The notes: generated by a model not told the origin, from the letters alone. DNA of 16,285 bases from Alphaproteobacteria bacterium (GCA_024279045.1 JAJRRZ010000072.1:1-16285); one strand, 5' to 3'. Shown: positions 1-8,955, counted from the first letter of the stretch. Numbers and translations: made by a program.

Positions 1-3000
1 GCCGGTGGCCGGATCGATGCTCAGGCCGGCAGGCAGACCGGTGGCGGTGAAGGTCAGCGCCCCGCCTTCCGGATCGAAGAAGAACTGCCCGGCATCGAAC
101 GGTGCGATGCTCTCGCCATCGTCCAGTTGCAGGTCGTTCGGATCGATCAGCGTCGCCGGGTCGGGATCCGGATCGCCCGGGTTGGGGTTCGGGTTGGCCG
201 GATCGATGATGCGCGGCGCATCGTCGGAGCCGGTGATGGTGATGGTCAGCACCGCATCCGCCGTGCCGCCCTCGTTGTCGGTGGCGGTGTAGGCAACCGA
301 CACCTGTGCCGTCTCGCCCGCGTTCAGGGCCGCGGCGGCGGCGTTGGGCGTGAAGCTCCAGGTGCCGTCGGTGTTGATGATCACCTCGCCGTAAGGCGTG
401 CCGATGGGCTGGCCGACGTTGGCCGCATCGCCTTCGACGGCGGCAACGGAGAGCGCATCGCTGTCGGGCGCGCCGTCGGCGTCGTTGGCCAGCACGTCGC
501 CTGTCTGCGGTGCGCTGTCATCGCCCGTGCCGGCATCATCCTGCGCCACCGGAGCGACGTTGGTGATGGTGAAGGCTACCGTGGTGGAAGCGGCGTTGCC
601 CTGTGCGTCGGTGGCGGTGATGGTTACGTCATACACACCCCCGTTGCCACCCTGCGAGGCCGACGGGTCGATGGTGCCGGTGATCTCGCCGGTTGCCGGG
701 TCGATGCTTAGGCCGGCAGGCAGACCGGTGGCGGTGAAGGTGAGCGGATCGCCCTCCGGATCGACGATGTAGTCGCCGGCGTTGACGGGCGTGATGGCCT
801 GGCCATCGGTGGCCGCAACATCGGGGATGACGTTGTCCGGGTCTGCCGGATAGGGGTTCGGATCGCCCGTTCCCTGCCCCGGCTCGACGATGACCGGTCC
901 GTTGTCGGCACCATTGATGGTGATGGCCAGCTGGGCCGTGGCCGTGCCGCCCTCGCCATCGCTCACCTCGTAGGTGATGATATCGGTGGCCGTCTCGCCA
1001 GCGGCAAGCTGCATGGCCTGCCAGTTGGGCACGAATGTCCAGGCGCCATCGGCGTTCAGCGTCAGGTCGCCATGGGGCAATGCCAGCGGCTGACCGACCT
1101 GGGCGGCATCGCCGTTCACTGCCGAGACGGTGAGTGCATCGCTGTCCGGGCTGCCGTCGGCGTCGTTGGCCAACACATCACCCGTCTGTGGCGTGCTATC
1201 ATAGCCGCTGGAGGCATCATCCGTTGCCGTCGGGGCTATGTTGGCGATGGCGAAAGTAACCGTGGTGGAGGCGGAGTTGCCCTGCCCGTCGGCGGCGGTG
1301 ATGGTTACGTCATAGACACCATCGCCGTTCGGCCCACCCTGCGAGGCAGAGTTGTCCAGCGTGCCGCTGATGGTGCCGGTGGCCGGGTCGATGCTCAGGC
1401 CGGCAGGCAAGTTGGTGGCGGTGAAGGTGAGCGGATCGCCCTCCGGATCGACGATGTAGTCGCCGGCGTTGACGGGCGCGATGGTGGCGCCGTCCACGTC
1501 CGCAACGTCGGGGATGACGTTGTCCGGGTCAGACGGGTTGGGGTTCGGATCGCCCGTGCCCTGCCCCGGCTCGACGATGGTCGGGCCATCGTCGCTGCCG
1601 GTGATGGTGATGGTCAACTGGGCCGTGGCGGTGCCGCCTTCGCCATCAGATACCTCGTAGGTAATGCTCTCGGTGGCTGTTTCGCCAGCCGCCAACTGAT
1701 TGGCTGCCCAGTTGGGCACGAATGTCCAGGTGCCATCGGCATTCAGCGTCAGATCACCGTGGGCGAGGCTGATGGGCTGGCCGACCAGCGTGGCATCGCC
1801 GTTCACCGCCGAAACGGTGAGTGCATCGCTGTCCGGGCTGCCGTCGGCATCGTTGGTGATGACATTGCCGGTCTGGGTGGCATCCTCATCACCGCTGGAG
1901 GCATCGTCCGTTGCCGTTGGGGCCACGTTGGTGATGGTGAAGGTTACCGTGGTGGAGGCGGAGTTGCCCTGCCCGTCGGTGGCGGTGATGGTTACGTCAT
2001 AGACACCATCGCCGTTCGGCCCGCCCTGCGAGGCATCGGCAGTGAGGGTGCCGGTGATCTCTCCGGTGGCCGGGTCGATGCTCAGACCGGCGGGCAGGCC
2101 GGTGGCCATCCAGCTCAGGGCATCGCCCTCCGGATCGACGATGTAGTCGCCGGCGTTGACGGGCGTGATGGTCTGACCATCGGTGGCCGCAACGTCGGGG
2201 ATGACGTTGTTCGGGTCGGACGGGTTGGGGTTCGGATCGCCCGTGCCCTGCCCCGGCTCGACGATGGTCGGGCCGTCGTCGGCGCCCACCAGGGAGATGG
2301 TGAGCAGCGCCTGCGCCGTGCCACCCTGGCCGTCGGAGACGGTATAGAACACCGCGTTGTTGACCAGTTCGCCCGTCTTGAGCTGATTGGCCGCCCAGTT
2401 GGGCACGAATGTCCAGGTGCCGTCGGCGTTCAGCGTCAAATCACCGTGGGTGAGGCTGATGGGCTGGCCGACCAGCGTGGCATCGCCATTCACCGCCGAA
2501 ACGGTGAGTGCATCGCTGTCCGGGCTGCCGTCGGCATCGTTGGCGATGACATTGCCCGTCTGGGTCGCGTCCTCAATGGCGATGGAGCTGTCATCGGCAG
2601 CCGTCGGTGCAACGTTGCTCACGGTATACTGGAAGGTTACCGTGGCGCTTTCGCCGGACGGATCGGTGGCGGTGATGGTAACGGGATAGACACCATCGCC
2701 GTTCGGCCCACCCTGCGAGGCATCGGCAGTGAGGGTGCCGGAGATGGCGCCGGTGGCCGGGTCGATGCTAAGGCCATCGGGCAGGTTGACAGCAGAGAAG
2801 GTCAGCGCATCGCCATCGGGATCGGCAAAGAACTGGCTGATGTCGATGCTCGCTGGGGTTTCGCCATCGGAGGCCGTCCTGTCGCCCACCAGTGCGGCGG
2901 GGTCGGGCACCGGTGTCGGATCACCCGGCACGCCCGGATTGGCGGGATCGATGGCCACGGGGCCGTCGTTGGTGCCGGTGATGGTGAGCGTCAGCGTGGC

Positions 3001-3580
3001 CGTGGCGGTGCCGCCCTCGCCGTCGGACACCTCGTAGGTGATGATCTCGGTGGCCGTCTCGCCCGTCTTCAGGGCGTTGGCGGCGGCGTTGGGCACGAAT
3101 GTCCAGGTGCCATCGGCGTTCAGCGTCAGGTCGCCGTGGGTCAGCACCAGCGGCTGGCCGACCTGCGCGGCATCGCCATTCACCGCCGAAACGGCGAGTG
3201 CATCGCTGTCCGGGCTGCCGTCGACATCGTTGCTCAGCACGTTGCCGGTCTGGGTGGCGTCCTCGTCGGCGCTGGATGCATCATCGGCAGCTGTCGGCGC
3301 AACGTTCTGCACCTGATAGGCCAGGTTCAGGCTCACCTGCTCGCCGGTCGGATCGCTGGCGGTGATGGTGAAAGGATAGACGCCATCGTTGTTCGGCCCG
3401 CCCTGCGAGGCGGAGTTGTCGATGGTGCCGCTGATCTGGCCGGTGGCGGCATCGAGGCTCAAGCCCGCCGGCAGATTGCCGGAAGTGATCGCATAGGTGA
3501 GCGTATCGCCATCCACATCGGTGAAATACTGGGTGATGTCCAGTGTTTCAGCCGCGCCGTCCTGCCGCGTGATGGTGGGC
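1..3580 (-). repeat. Tandem 687-bp coding repeats (putative-Ig + VCBS-like units)
   Basis: The same codon of the SIDPATG-type motif recurs at 3457, 2767, 2080, 1393, 706 and 19. The steps are 690, 687, 687, 687 and 687 bp, that is 230 then 229 codons. Five full units lie in the window and a sixth is cut at the left edge. Long blocks are nearly identical at DNA level, for example the block coding for NAGDYIVDPEG near 745-790, 1440-1475 and 2125-2165. Variants are distributed as a mosaic: counted from the N-terminal unit, units 1 and 4 share DNSASQGG, units 2 and 3 share TADASQGG, and units 4 and 5 share PQTGDVLAND. This suggests unequal recombination or gene conversion. The array may be longer, or vary in copy number, beyond the edge. 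Confidence 0.92.
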
Positions 3581-6500
3581 TGGAAGGTGGCGGGATCCAC
3601 CGGGTTGCCGGTGGCCGGATCGACCACCTGCGGCGCATCGTTCACGGCGGTTACGTCCACGTAGGCCGTGCGCACGTTGGTGGAATCGCCGTTCGGGTCG
3701 GTAGCCTGGAAGGTGATGACACGCTGAGTGGTGTCGGGGTTCTCCGAGGTATTGCGGAAGGCCACGGCCTCCAGCGCCGCCTTGTAGTCGGCCACGGTGG
3801 CGGTGCCGGAGAAGTCGATGACCAGCTCGCCATTGTTGCCGGTGGACACGCTGTAGCCGATGCCGTTGACCGTGCCGGTATCGCCGGCGCTCACCGCCGT
3901 GCCGGCAATGGAGATCTCGTCGTCGGCCTGCGGATTGGTGAAGATCACCTGGGCGGAGGCGAGATTGGCATCGTCAGGATCGTTCAGCACGATGACGGAA
4001 TTGAGCGCCACCGCCGGGGTGTTTTCCGTCCAGCCAAGCTGTACGTTGCCAGCGTTGAGGCCGGAGGAGTTGTCATCGTCCAGATCCAGCGTCGGCGCAT
4101 CGTTCACCGGCACCACATTGACCGTGGTGGTGGCGGTGTTGGACGCCAGGCTGGCGGCATCAGAGGCCTGCACGGTGATGGTGCGCGGCGTCGGGTCAGG
4201 ATCATCCAGGCTCGACGCGCTGGGCAGGAAGGTGATGCCCTGCAACAGCGCCGTCCAATCGGCATCGCTGACGTTGTTGCCATTGAAGGTGATGGTCAAC
4301 GTGCCGTCGGCAGAGAGCTGGTTGCCCGGGTTGAAGCTGGAGGTAACGCCCGCCGGCAGCGTGGGCAGCAGGAACATGTCGCCCGCCTTGCCGTTGGTGA
4401 GCGTAATGACCAGCTCGACGATGTCGCCGTTGGCATCGCTCAGGCTGGCATCGGCATCGACAATGGCAATGGGGCTGTCGCCCTCAGTGAAGGTGGTGGT
4501 GAAGTCCGCACCCGTGGCGCCGGAGCTGTCGTCGGCGTCGAGATCGGCGACGGGCGGCAGCGCACCTTCGCGATAATCCACCTCCGGCGTGGCTGGGGCC
4601 TGGGTGTTGGACAGATCCTGCGACGGATTGTTGATGTCGCCGTCCGGATCGGCATAGGAGGCATTGATGGCATCGTCGATGCCGTCCTTGTCATTATCGG
4701 TGCCGGACAGCGTCAAGCCTGCCTCGGTGGTGTCGTTAGCCCCTTCATCATCGGAGTTGGTATCCAGATAATCCGGTGTGCCATCGCCATCGGTATCCAC
4801 CGGCTGATACAGGGTGGAGCCATCCGGCGCGGTATAGCTGGCGGTGGGCTGTACTTCCACGGCGTCGGGGATGCCGTCATCGTCGGAATCGAGATCACGG
4901 AAATCAGCAATGGTGTCGCCGTCGCTGTCTAGTGGCGTAGCGCCACCATTGGCGGCCAAGGGCACGCCGTTGGCATCCACCGCGCCATCGACGCGGCCAT
5001 CGCCGTCGGTATCCACGACGGTAGCATCCTGGCCACTTTCGACGAGATCGGAGATGCCGTCGTTGTCGCTGTCGACGTCGAGGTAGTCTGGCGTGCCGTC
5101 GCCGTCGGTATCCACCTCATCGAGCAACTGCGGCGGATTGTTCCATGCCGTATCACCTTCGAAGATGGTGCACGGGCGGATGGACAACGCATGCAGGCGC
5201 GTGGAAGTGCCATCATAGCCGATACGATAGCGGATAGTATCCGTATCGACATAGACAGCGGAGGCTTGGTAATCAGGAGTGGTGGTGATGCCGGACGTTC
5301 CGGTGCCATCGCTGGCATAAGCGACCCAGTCGGCACCATAGTTGGTATAACTCACCTCATGGGTGGGATCATCCACGAAGGCCGTTGTTACGGTACTGGT
5401 ATCGAAGGCAATGATTTCCGTTCCGTCGTTGTCCAGCGCCGTAACGAAGAACGTGGACGGATCAATGGGGGTGTTGGTGCCAGACTGCACGAACTGAATG
5501 GCGAACTGGGCATAACCACCACCCACATAGCTGATGACCGGCTGGAAGAAAGCATCGACGCCAAAGCTGGTGGTATCCAGCGTGTCGATGGTGGCGCCAG
5601 CGGATATTTCCTCGATGGTGATGATGGCATCCACGCCGGTGTAGACGTTGGTGTAGAGGAACTGATCCCCCTGCTGCGGGTTGTCCGGGTCGGCGCCGTT
5701 GATGCCAGTGGGGCCTTGCGCCGTGCCGAACTCCGGCACAGGCAGGGCATTGCAGCTCAACGCTTCATCAACGTTGAGGATGCCGTCATTGTCGGCATCT
5801 AGGTCGTAAATGTCGGGGATGCCATCGCCATCGGCATCGGCCGGATCACGGTAGGCGACTTCCGGGCTGGCGGTCTGATTGCCCTGCAGATCCTGTGCAG
5901 GATCATTGATGTCGCCATCCGGATCGGCATAGGAGGCGTTCACGGCATCATCGATACCATCACCATCGGCATCGGTGCCAGACAACGTGATGCCGATTTC
6001 ATCCCGGTCCAGTATGCCATCGTTATCGGTGTCGGTATCGCGGAAGTCGAACGTGCCATCGGCGTCGGTATCCACCGGCTGATACAGGGTGGAGCCATCC
6101 GGTGCAGTGTAGCTGGCAGTGGGCTGGGCCTCCACGGCATCGGGAATGCCATCGGCGTCGGAGTCAAGATCCAGCGTGTCGGTGATACCGTCGCCGTCAG
6201 TGTCCACCGGGGTTACGCCGCCATTAGCCGCAACAGGTACGCCGTCGGCGTCCACCGCGCCATCATGCACACCGTCGTTGTCGGCGTCCACCAGCGAGGC
6301 ATCCTGGCCGCTCTCTATCAGGTCGGAGATGCCGTCGTTGTCGCTGTCGAGATCATGCTGATCCCATACACCATCGCCGTCGGTGTCGCGCGCCGTATCA
6401 ACGGTGAGGCGCAGGTTGTCGAAGGCGACATTGGCACTGGTGTTGCTGTCGAACGGCACATTGATGGCGAAGGCCAGCGACTGGCCGATGCGCGGATCAC

Positions 6501-8850
6501 CTTCCGGCACCTCGATGGTGAATGTCCACTCCTGCCACTGGCCGGGAGCCGGCGTGGGGGTGGTGCTGACCTGATCGGTGGCCAGCGTGCCGGGGTTGTT
6601 CACGTCGCTGCCACCGATATACAGGCCAATGTCGCCCAGGGTTGCGAAGGCCTGGTTGTCATAATCCCCCACATCGATGGTAACCGTGTAGGTGCCCGGC
6701 GCATCGATAGTGCCCAGTGACAACCAGGCCCTGCCGCTGCTGCTTTCAAACTGATTGTTGAAGTGCAGCGCTTCAGTGCCTTCCGTGGGGGTCAGACCGG
6801 CGACAGTGCCCAACCAGACATTGTTCGGTGTTACTCCATTGGTGGCCAGGCGCTGCCAGTCGCCGGAGGAGTCGGTGTTATAGGCGACGGTTTCGATGCG
6901 CCGCTCGCCAGTGTCGAGGATGCCGTCGTTGTCGTCGTCGAGGTCGATGTCGTCGGACACACCGTCGTTATCGCTGTCGTTGTCGCGGAAGTCATAATCC
7001 ACTGCGGGCGGATTGGCATTGGCCGGGGTGCCATTCAGGTCGTTGTCGCTGTCGGCTAGGTCTGTCAGCGTCTTGCCTGTGAAGGCATCGTCCAGACCAT
7101 CGCCATCGGCATCAGTGCCGGAGGCCGCGCCAAAGCCGGATTCAACAGAATCGGAGGTGCCATCATCATCGGAATCAACATCCAGATAATCTGCCGTGCC
7201 GTCGCCGTCGGTGTCCACCGGAGCAAGGCCTGTCGTTTCGTAGGCATCGTCCAGGCCGTCGCCGTCGGCATCGTTGCCGCTGGGCGCAATGTAGCCAGCT
7301 GTGGTCTGCGCCTCGATATTGTCCAGGATGCCATCCCCGTCGGAGTCGATATCCTGCCAATTGGGCAGCCCATCACCATCAACGTCCTGTGGCACGCCGG
7401 AAGAAGAGGTCAGCACCCCGTCGAACGATACATCCAGCAAGCTGTTCTGACCACCTGGCACACCTGCGGGGCTAAGAAACTCCAGAGAAAACGAGGTGAT
7501 GCCGGTGGCGGAGCTGATTTTCAACAGTGTATAGTTGTTGGGATCACTGTTGATGTCATTGCCAGGAGAGCTGAGCGTGCTGGTTGCGGCATCCCAGACA
7601 TCATTGGGCCCAAGACTGACCACCGTAATGACGGTATCCGCCGCGTTCGCGGAGACCACCACCTGTTCATCGAAGTCCATATCGCCAATCGGGACATACA
7701 CCTCCAGAACTGGCGTATCCCAGGAAATGGTCAGGGTATGGCCGGTGTTGCTGAAATTCAGATAGGTGCCGCTATTGTTGCCCCAGAAACTGCCAAGTAT
7801 ACTCAATGTATTTACATTGTCCGAAACAGTAACCGTTCCCAGCACCGGGTCGGTGAAGCTTCCCCCTGTCCCGCCGATGGTGCCACTGGGCAACGTCTCC
7901 CAATCAATGGCCGTTACCCCATTGACTGCGGGATGCACCGTGCTGCTGGCGGGCGCGTTGGCCCAGGTAATGGATGGCGCACCCTCGTCCACGTCCAGGA
8001 TACCGTCGTTATCGTCGTCCACGTCAACGCTGTCATCCACGCCATCACCATCAGTATCGGCAAGCGTGCCGGCAAAATCAGCCGATGCGATGATTTCGGT
8101 CTCGATGGAGCCGGTCTGCGCCTCCAGATCCCAGTCGCCGCCCTGTGAGGCCGCGCCGGTGATGTCGGTGGAGGCGGCGACATCGGCGCCGGTGAGCGCG
8201 GCAAGGGTTTCCACCGCCTGCTGACCACGCGTGCCGGCGGCGAAATCGCAGCCGTAGATGAGGATGTCGGCATTCTCCGAGAGAGCATCACGGATGATGG
8301 CCATCTCCTCGGCATAGAGGTTGGTGGCGGAAGCCGCGGTGAGCTCCGTGGTGCCCAGATCCAGCGTGCCGGAGCGGCCATGGGAGAGGATGTGAATGGC
8401 ATCGACATTCTCGCGGTCCGCCAGCACCTCGGCCATCTGCTGCACACCGTCGGCATCGGCGGCGATCTCGACGACCTCCACATCATCGCCAAGTGCTGCC
8501 AGCAGATCCTGCCAGCCTTCCACGGAAGTATCGATGAAGGCAATCTCGGTGCGCTGCTGCGCACTGTTCTGCTCTTCCGCGGCCAGCGCCTGTATCAGCG
8601 CATCGGTGGCCTCGGCCTCTTGCCGGGTATCGAGCGCGGCATCAGACTGCGCAGCATCCTGAGCGGCATCGAAGGCCTCCGCGCCGGTGGCCACTGCCGC
8701 ACCATCGAACAGGATGCGCGGCTCCAGCGCCGCGTTTTCCGAAAACAGCCCCTTGTGGTGCTTGCGCTGCTTCTTCTGGCCGGTCATTTTCCCCTCGCCC
8801 TTGTTGCGCTTGTTGAACTCATGGTTGTTGCTGGTGTGGCGCCTGGACAT
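1..8850 (-). CDS. Giant DUF4347 / TSP3 / VCBS-type repeat surface protein (C-terminus beyond left edge)
   Basis: The frame is open from ATG at 8850 to base 1: 2,950 codons with no stop seen on translation. A GGAGG (8858-8862) lies 7 nt upstream of the ATG. Residues 1-35 are very basic with no Sec signal. LEPRILFDGAA (42-52) is the LEPR-type motif of large repetitive proteins. A DUF4347 domain (about 102-255) has IHILSHG and ILIYGCD motifs. Asp-rich thrombospondin type-3-like, probably Ca2+-binding repeats occur at about 263-290, 487-650, 819-1029 and 1246-1420. Between them lie beta-rich domains at about 291-485, 650-815 and 1033-1227. Two cadherin-like repeats (about 1428-1740, each preceded by LDxDDxSSG) follow. 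From about 1755 there are 229-residue units, each a putative-Ig module (GLPAGLSIDPATG) plus a VCBS-like module (LTLNADGTWTFVPN). Known relatives are type I-secreted adhesins; that role is inferred, since the C-terminus and transporter genes are not visible. Only three cysteines were seen (201, 1033, 1227). Confidence 0.93.
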   Translation of the reverse strand, partial: MSRRHTSNNHEFNKRNKGEGKMTGQKKQRKHHKGLFSENAALEPRILFDGAAVATGAEAFDAAQDAAQSDAALDTRQEAEATDALIQALAAEEQNSAQQRTEIAFIDTSVEGWQDLLAALGDDVEVVEIAADADGVQQMAEVLADRENVDAIHILSHGRSGTLDLGTTELTAASATNLYAEEMAIIRDALSENADILIYGCDFAAGTRGQQAVETLAALTGADVAASTDITGAASQGGDWDLEAQTGSIETEIIASADFAGTLADTDGDGVDDSVDVDDDNDGILDVDEGAPSITWANAPASSTVHPAVNGVTAIDWETLPSGTIGGTGGSFTDPVLGTVTVSDNVNTLSILGSFWGNNSGTYLNFSNTGHTLTISWDTPVLEVYVPIGDMDFDEQVVVSANAADTVITVVSLGPNDVWDAATSTLSSPGNDINSDPNNYTLLKISSATGITSFSLEFLSPAGVPGGQNSLLDVSFDGVLTSSSGVPQDVDGDGLPNWQDIDSDGDGILDNIEAQTTAGYIAPSGNDADGDGLDDAYETTGLAPVDTDGDGTADYLDVDSDDDGTSDSVESGFGAASGTDADGDGLDDAFTGKTLTDLADSDNDLNGTPANANPPAVDYDFRDNDSDNDGVSDDIDLDDDNDGILDTGERRIETVAYNTDSSGDWQRLATNGVTPNNVWLGTVAGLTPTEGTEALHFNNQFESSSGRAWLSLGTIDAPGTYTVTIDVGDYDNQAFATLGDIGLYIGGSDVNNPGTLATDQVSTTPTPAPGQWQEWTFTIEVPEGDPRIGQSLAFAINVPFDSNTSANVAFDNLRLTVDTARDTDGDGVWDQHDLDSDNDGISDLIESGQDASLVDADNDGVHDGAVDADGVPVAANGGVTPVDTDGDGITDTLDLDSDADGIPDAVEAQPTASYTAPDGSTLYQPVDTDADGTFDFRDTDTDNDGILDRDEIGITLSGTDADGDGIDDAVNASYADPDGDINDPAQDLQGNQTASPEVAYRDPADADGDGIPDIYDLDADNDGILNVDEALSCNALPVPEFGTAQGPTGINGADPDNPQQGDQFLYTNVYTGVDAIITIEEISAGATIDTLDTTSFGVDAFFQPVISYVGGGYAQFAIQFVQSGTNTPIDPSTFFVTALDNDGTEIIAFDTSTVTTAFVDDPTHEVSYTNYGADWVAYASDGTGTSGITTTPDYQASAVYVDTDTIRYRIGYDGTSTRLHALSIRPCTIFEGDTAWNNPPQLLDEVDTDGDGTPDYLDVDSDNDGISDLVESGQDATVVDTDGDGRVDGAVDANGVPLAANGGATPLDSDGDTIADFRDLDSDDDGIPDAVEVQPTASYTAPDGSTLYQPVDTDGDGTPDYLDTNSDDEGANDTTEAGLTLSGTDNDKDGIDDAINASYADPDGDINNPSQDLSNTQAPATPEVDYREGALPPVADLDADDSSGATGADFTTTFTEGDSPIAIVDADASLSDANGDIVELVITLTNGKAGDMFLLPTLPAGVTSSFNPGNQLSADGTLTITFNGNNVSDADWTALLQGITFLPSASSLDDPDPTPRTITVQASDAASLASNTATTTVNVVPVNDAPTLDLDDDNSSGLNAGNVQLGWTENTPAVALNSVIVLNDPDDANLASAQVIFTNPQADDEISIAGTAVSAGDTGTVNGIGYSVSTGNNGELVIDFSGTATVADYKAALEAVAFRNTSENPDTTQRVITFQATDPNGDSTNVRTAYVDVTAVNDAPQVVDPATGNPVDPATFQPTITRQDGAAETLDITQYFTDVDGDTLTYAITSGNLPAGLSLDAATGQISGTIDNSASQGGPNNDGVYPFTITASDPTGEQVSLNLAYQVQNVAPTAADDASSADEDATQTGNVLSNDVDGSPDSDALAVSAVNGDAAQVGQPLVLTHGDLTLNADGTWTFVPNAAANALKTGETATEIITYEVSDGEGGTATATLTLTITGTNDGPVAIDPANPGVPGDPTPVPDPAALVGDRTASDGETPASIDISQFFADPDGDALTFSAVNLPDGLSIDPATGAISGTLTADASQGGPNGDGVYPVTITATDPSGESATVTFQYTVSNVAPTAADDSSIAIEDATQTGNVIANDADGSPDSDALTVSAVNGDATLVGQPISLTHGDLTLNADGTWTFVPNWAANQLKTGELVNNAVFYTVSDGQGGTAQALLTISLVGADDGPTIVEPGQGTGDPNPNPSDPNNVIPDVAATDGQTITPVNAGDYIVDPEGDALSWMATGLPAGLSIDPATGEITGTLTADASQGGPNGDGVYDVTITATDGQGNSASTTVTFTITNVAPTATDDASSGDEDATQTGNVITNDADGSPDSDALTVSAVNGDATLVGQPISLAHGDLTLNADGTWTFVPNWAANQLAAGETATESITYEVSDGEGGTATAQLTITITGSDDGPTIVEPGQGTGDPNPNPSDPDNVIPDVADVDGATIAPVNAGDYIVDPEGDPLTFTATNLPAGLSIDPATGTISGTLDNSASQGGPNGDGVYDVTITAADGQGNSASTTVTFAIANIAPTATDDASSGYDSTPQTGDVLANDADGSPDSDALTVSAVNGDAAQVGQPLALPHGDLTLNADGAWTFVPNWQAMQLAAGETATDIITYEVSDGEGGTATAQLAITINGADNGPVIVEPGQGTGDPNPYPADPDNVIPDVAATDGQAITPVNAGDYIVDPEGDPLTFTATGLPAGLSIDPATGEITGTIDPSASQGGNGGVYDVTITATDAQGNAASTTVAFTITNVAPVAQDDAGTGDDSAPQTGDVLANDADGAPDSDALSVAAVEGDAANVGQPIGTPYGEVIINTDGTWSFTPNAAAAALNAGETAQVSVAYTATDNEGGTADAVLTITITGSDDAPRIIDPANPNPNPGDPDPDPATLIDPNDLQLDDGESIAPFDAGQFFFDPEGGALTFTATGLPAGLSIDPATG
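4570..5115 (-). repeat. TSP3 block, copy B of an intragenic duplication
   Basis: This stretch codes for Asp-rich repeats (DTDGDGTPDYLDVDSDNDG type) and ends near PEVDYREG. It matches the block at about 5850-6400 in order and wording: ISDLVESGQDA, AANGG, IPDAVE, PTASYTAPDGSTLYQP, LTLSGTD and NASYADPDGDIN all recur in the same order. The matching DNA around the STLYQP codons starts at 4804 here and 6079 in the other copy, an in-frame offset of 1,275 bp (425 codons). One motif here has decayed to NSDDEGANDTTE, where copy A has an intact Ca-binding repeat. Confidence 0.88.
5850..6400 (-). repeat. TSP3 block, copy A of an intragenic duplication
   Basis: This is the more N-terminal copy of the duplicated Asp-rich block (about residues 819-1000), with a further short repeat to about 1029. 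It is separated from copy B by the Cys-flanked beta-rich domain. Its motifs keep the DxDxDG spacing of thrombospondin type-3 calcium-binding loops. A third, less similar and partly rearranged block (GYIAPSG, SGTDADGDGLDD) lies at about 6905-7395. Confidence 0.88.
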
Positions 8851-8890
8851 GTCCCTTCCTCCGAAAAACGGTATCGAATGCCATTGCCCC

Positions 8891-8955
8891 GTGGCAGACA
8901 GGCGAATCAATGCCACTTGTGATTGCGTTATCCTTAGCAATAAAACCTACAAGTG
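8891..8955. promoter_or_regulatory. Overlapping inverted repeats in the divergent spacer upstream of the giant gene
   Basis: The 205-bp gap between the giant gene (minus) and the small membrane-protein gene (plus) holds GTGGCA (8891-8896) paired with TGCCAC (8911-8916), and CACTTGT (8914-8920) paired with ACAAGTG (8949-8955). Inside the second pair, ATTGC (8922-8926) pairs with GCAAT (8937-8941). The two outer pairs share bases 8914-8916, so they could not both form fully in RNA. On the minus strand they would sit about 40-105 nt upstream of the start codon, in a leader or promoter. I see no convincing -35/-10 pair on either strand here. Confidence 0.4.

Noticed and set aside
1072..4932. A 1,286-codon open frame on the plus strand, antisense to the giant gene
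   Set aside because: It is a shadow of the repeat array: its Gly/Arg/Val/Ala-rich product repeats at the same 687-bp period, matches no domain, and arises from GC-rich codon bias. The minus-strand frame shows clear domain motifs throughout.
7914..8564. Minus-strand 216-codon frame in another register
   Set aside because: It overlaps the DUF4347 coding region; its product is Arg/Pro/Ser-rich low-complexity sequence typical of an off-frame reading.
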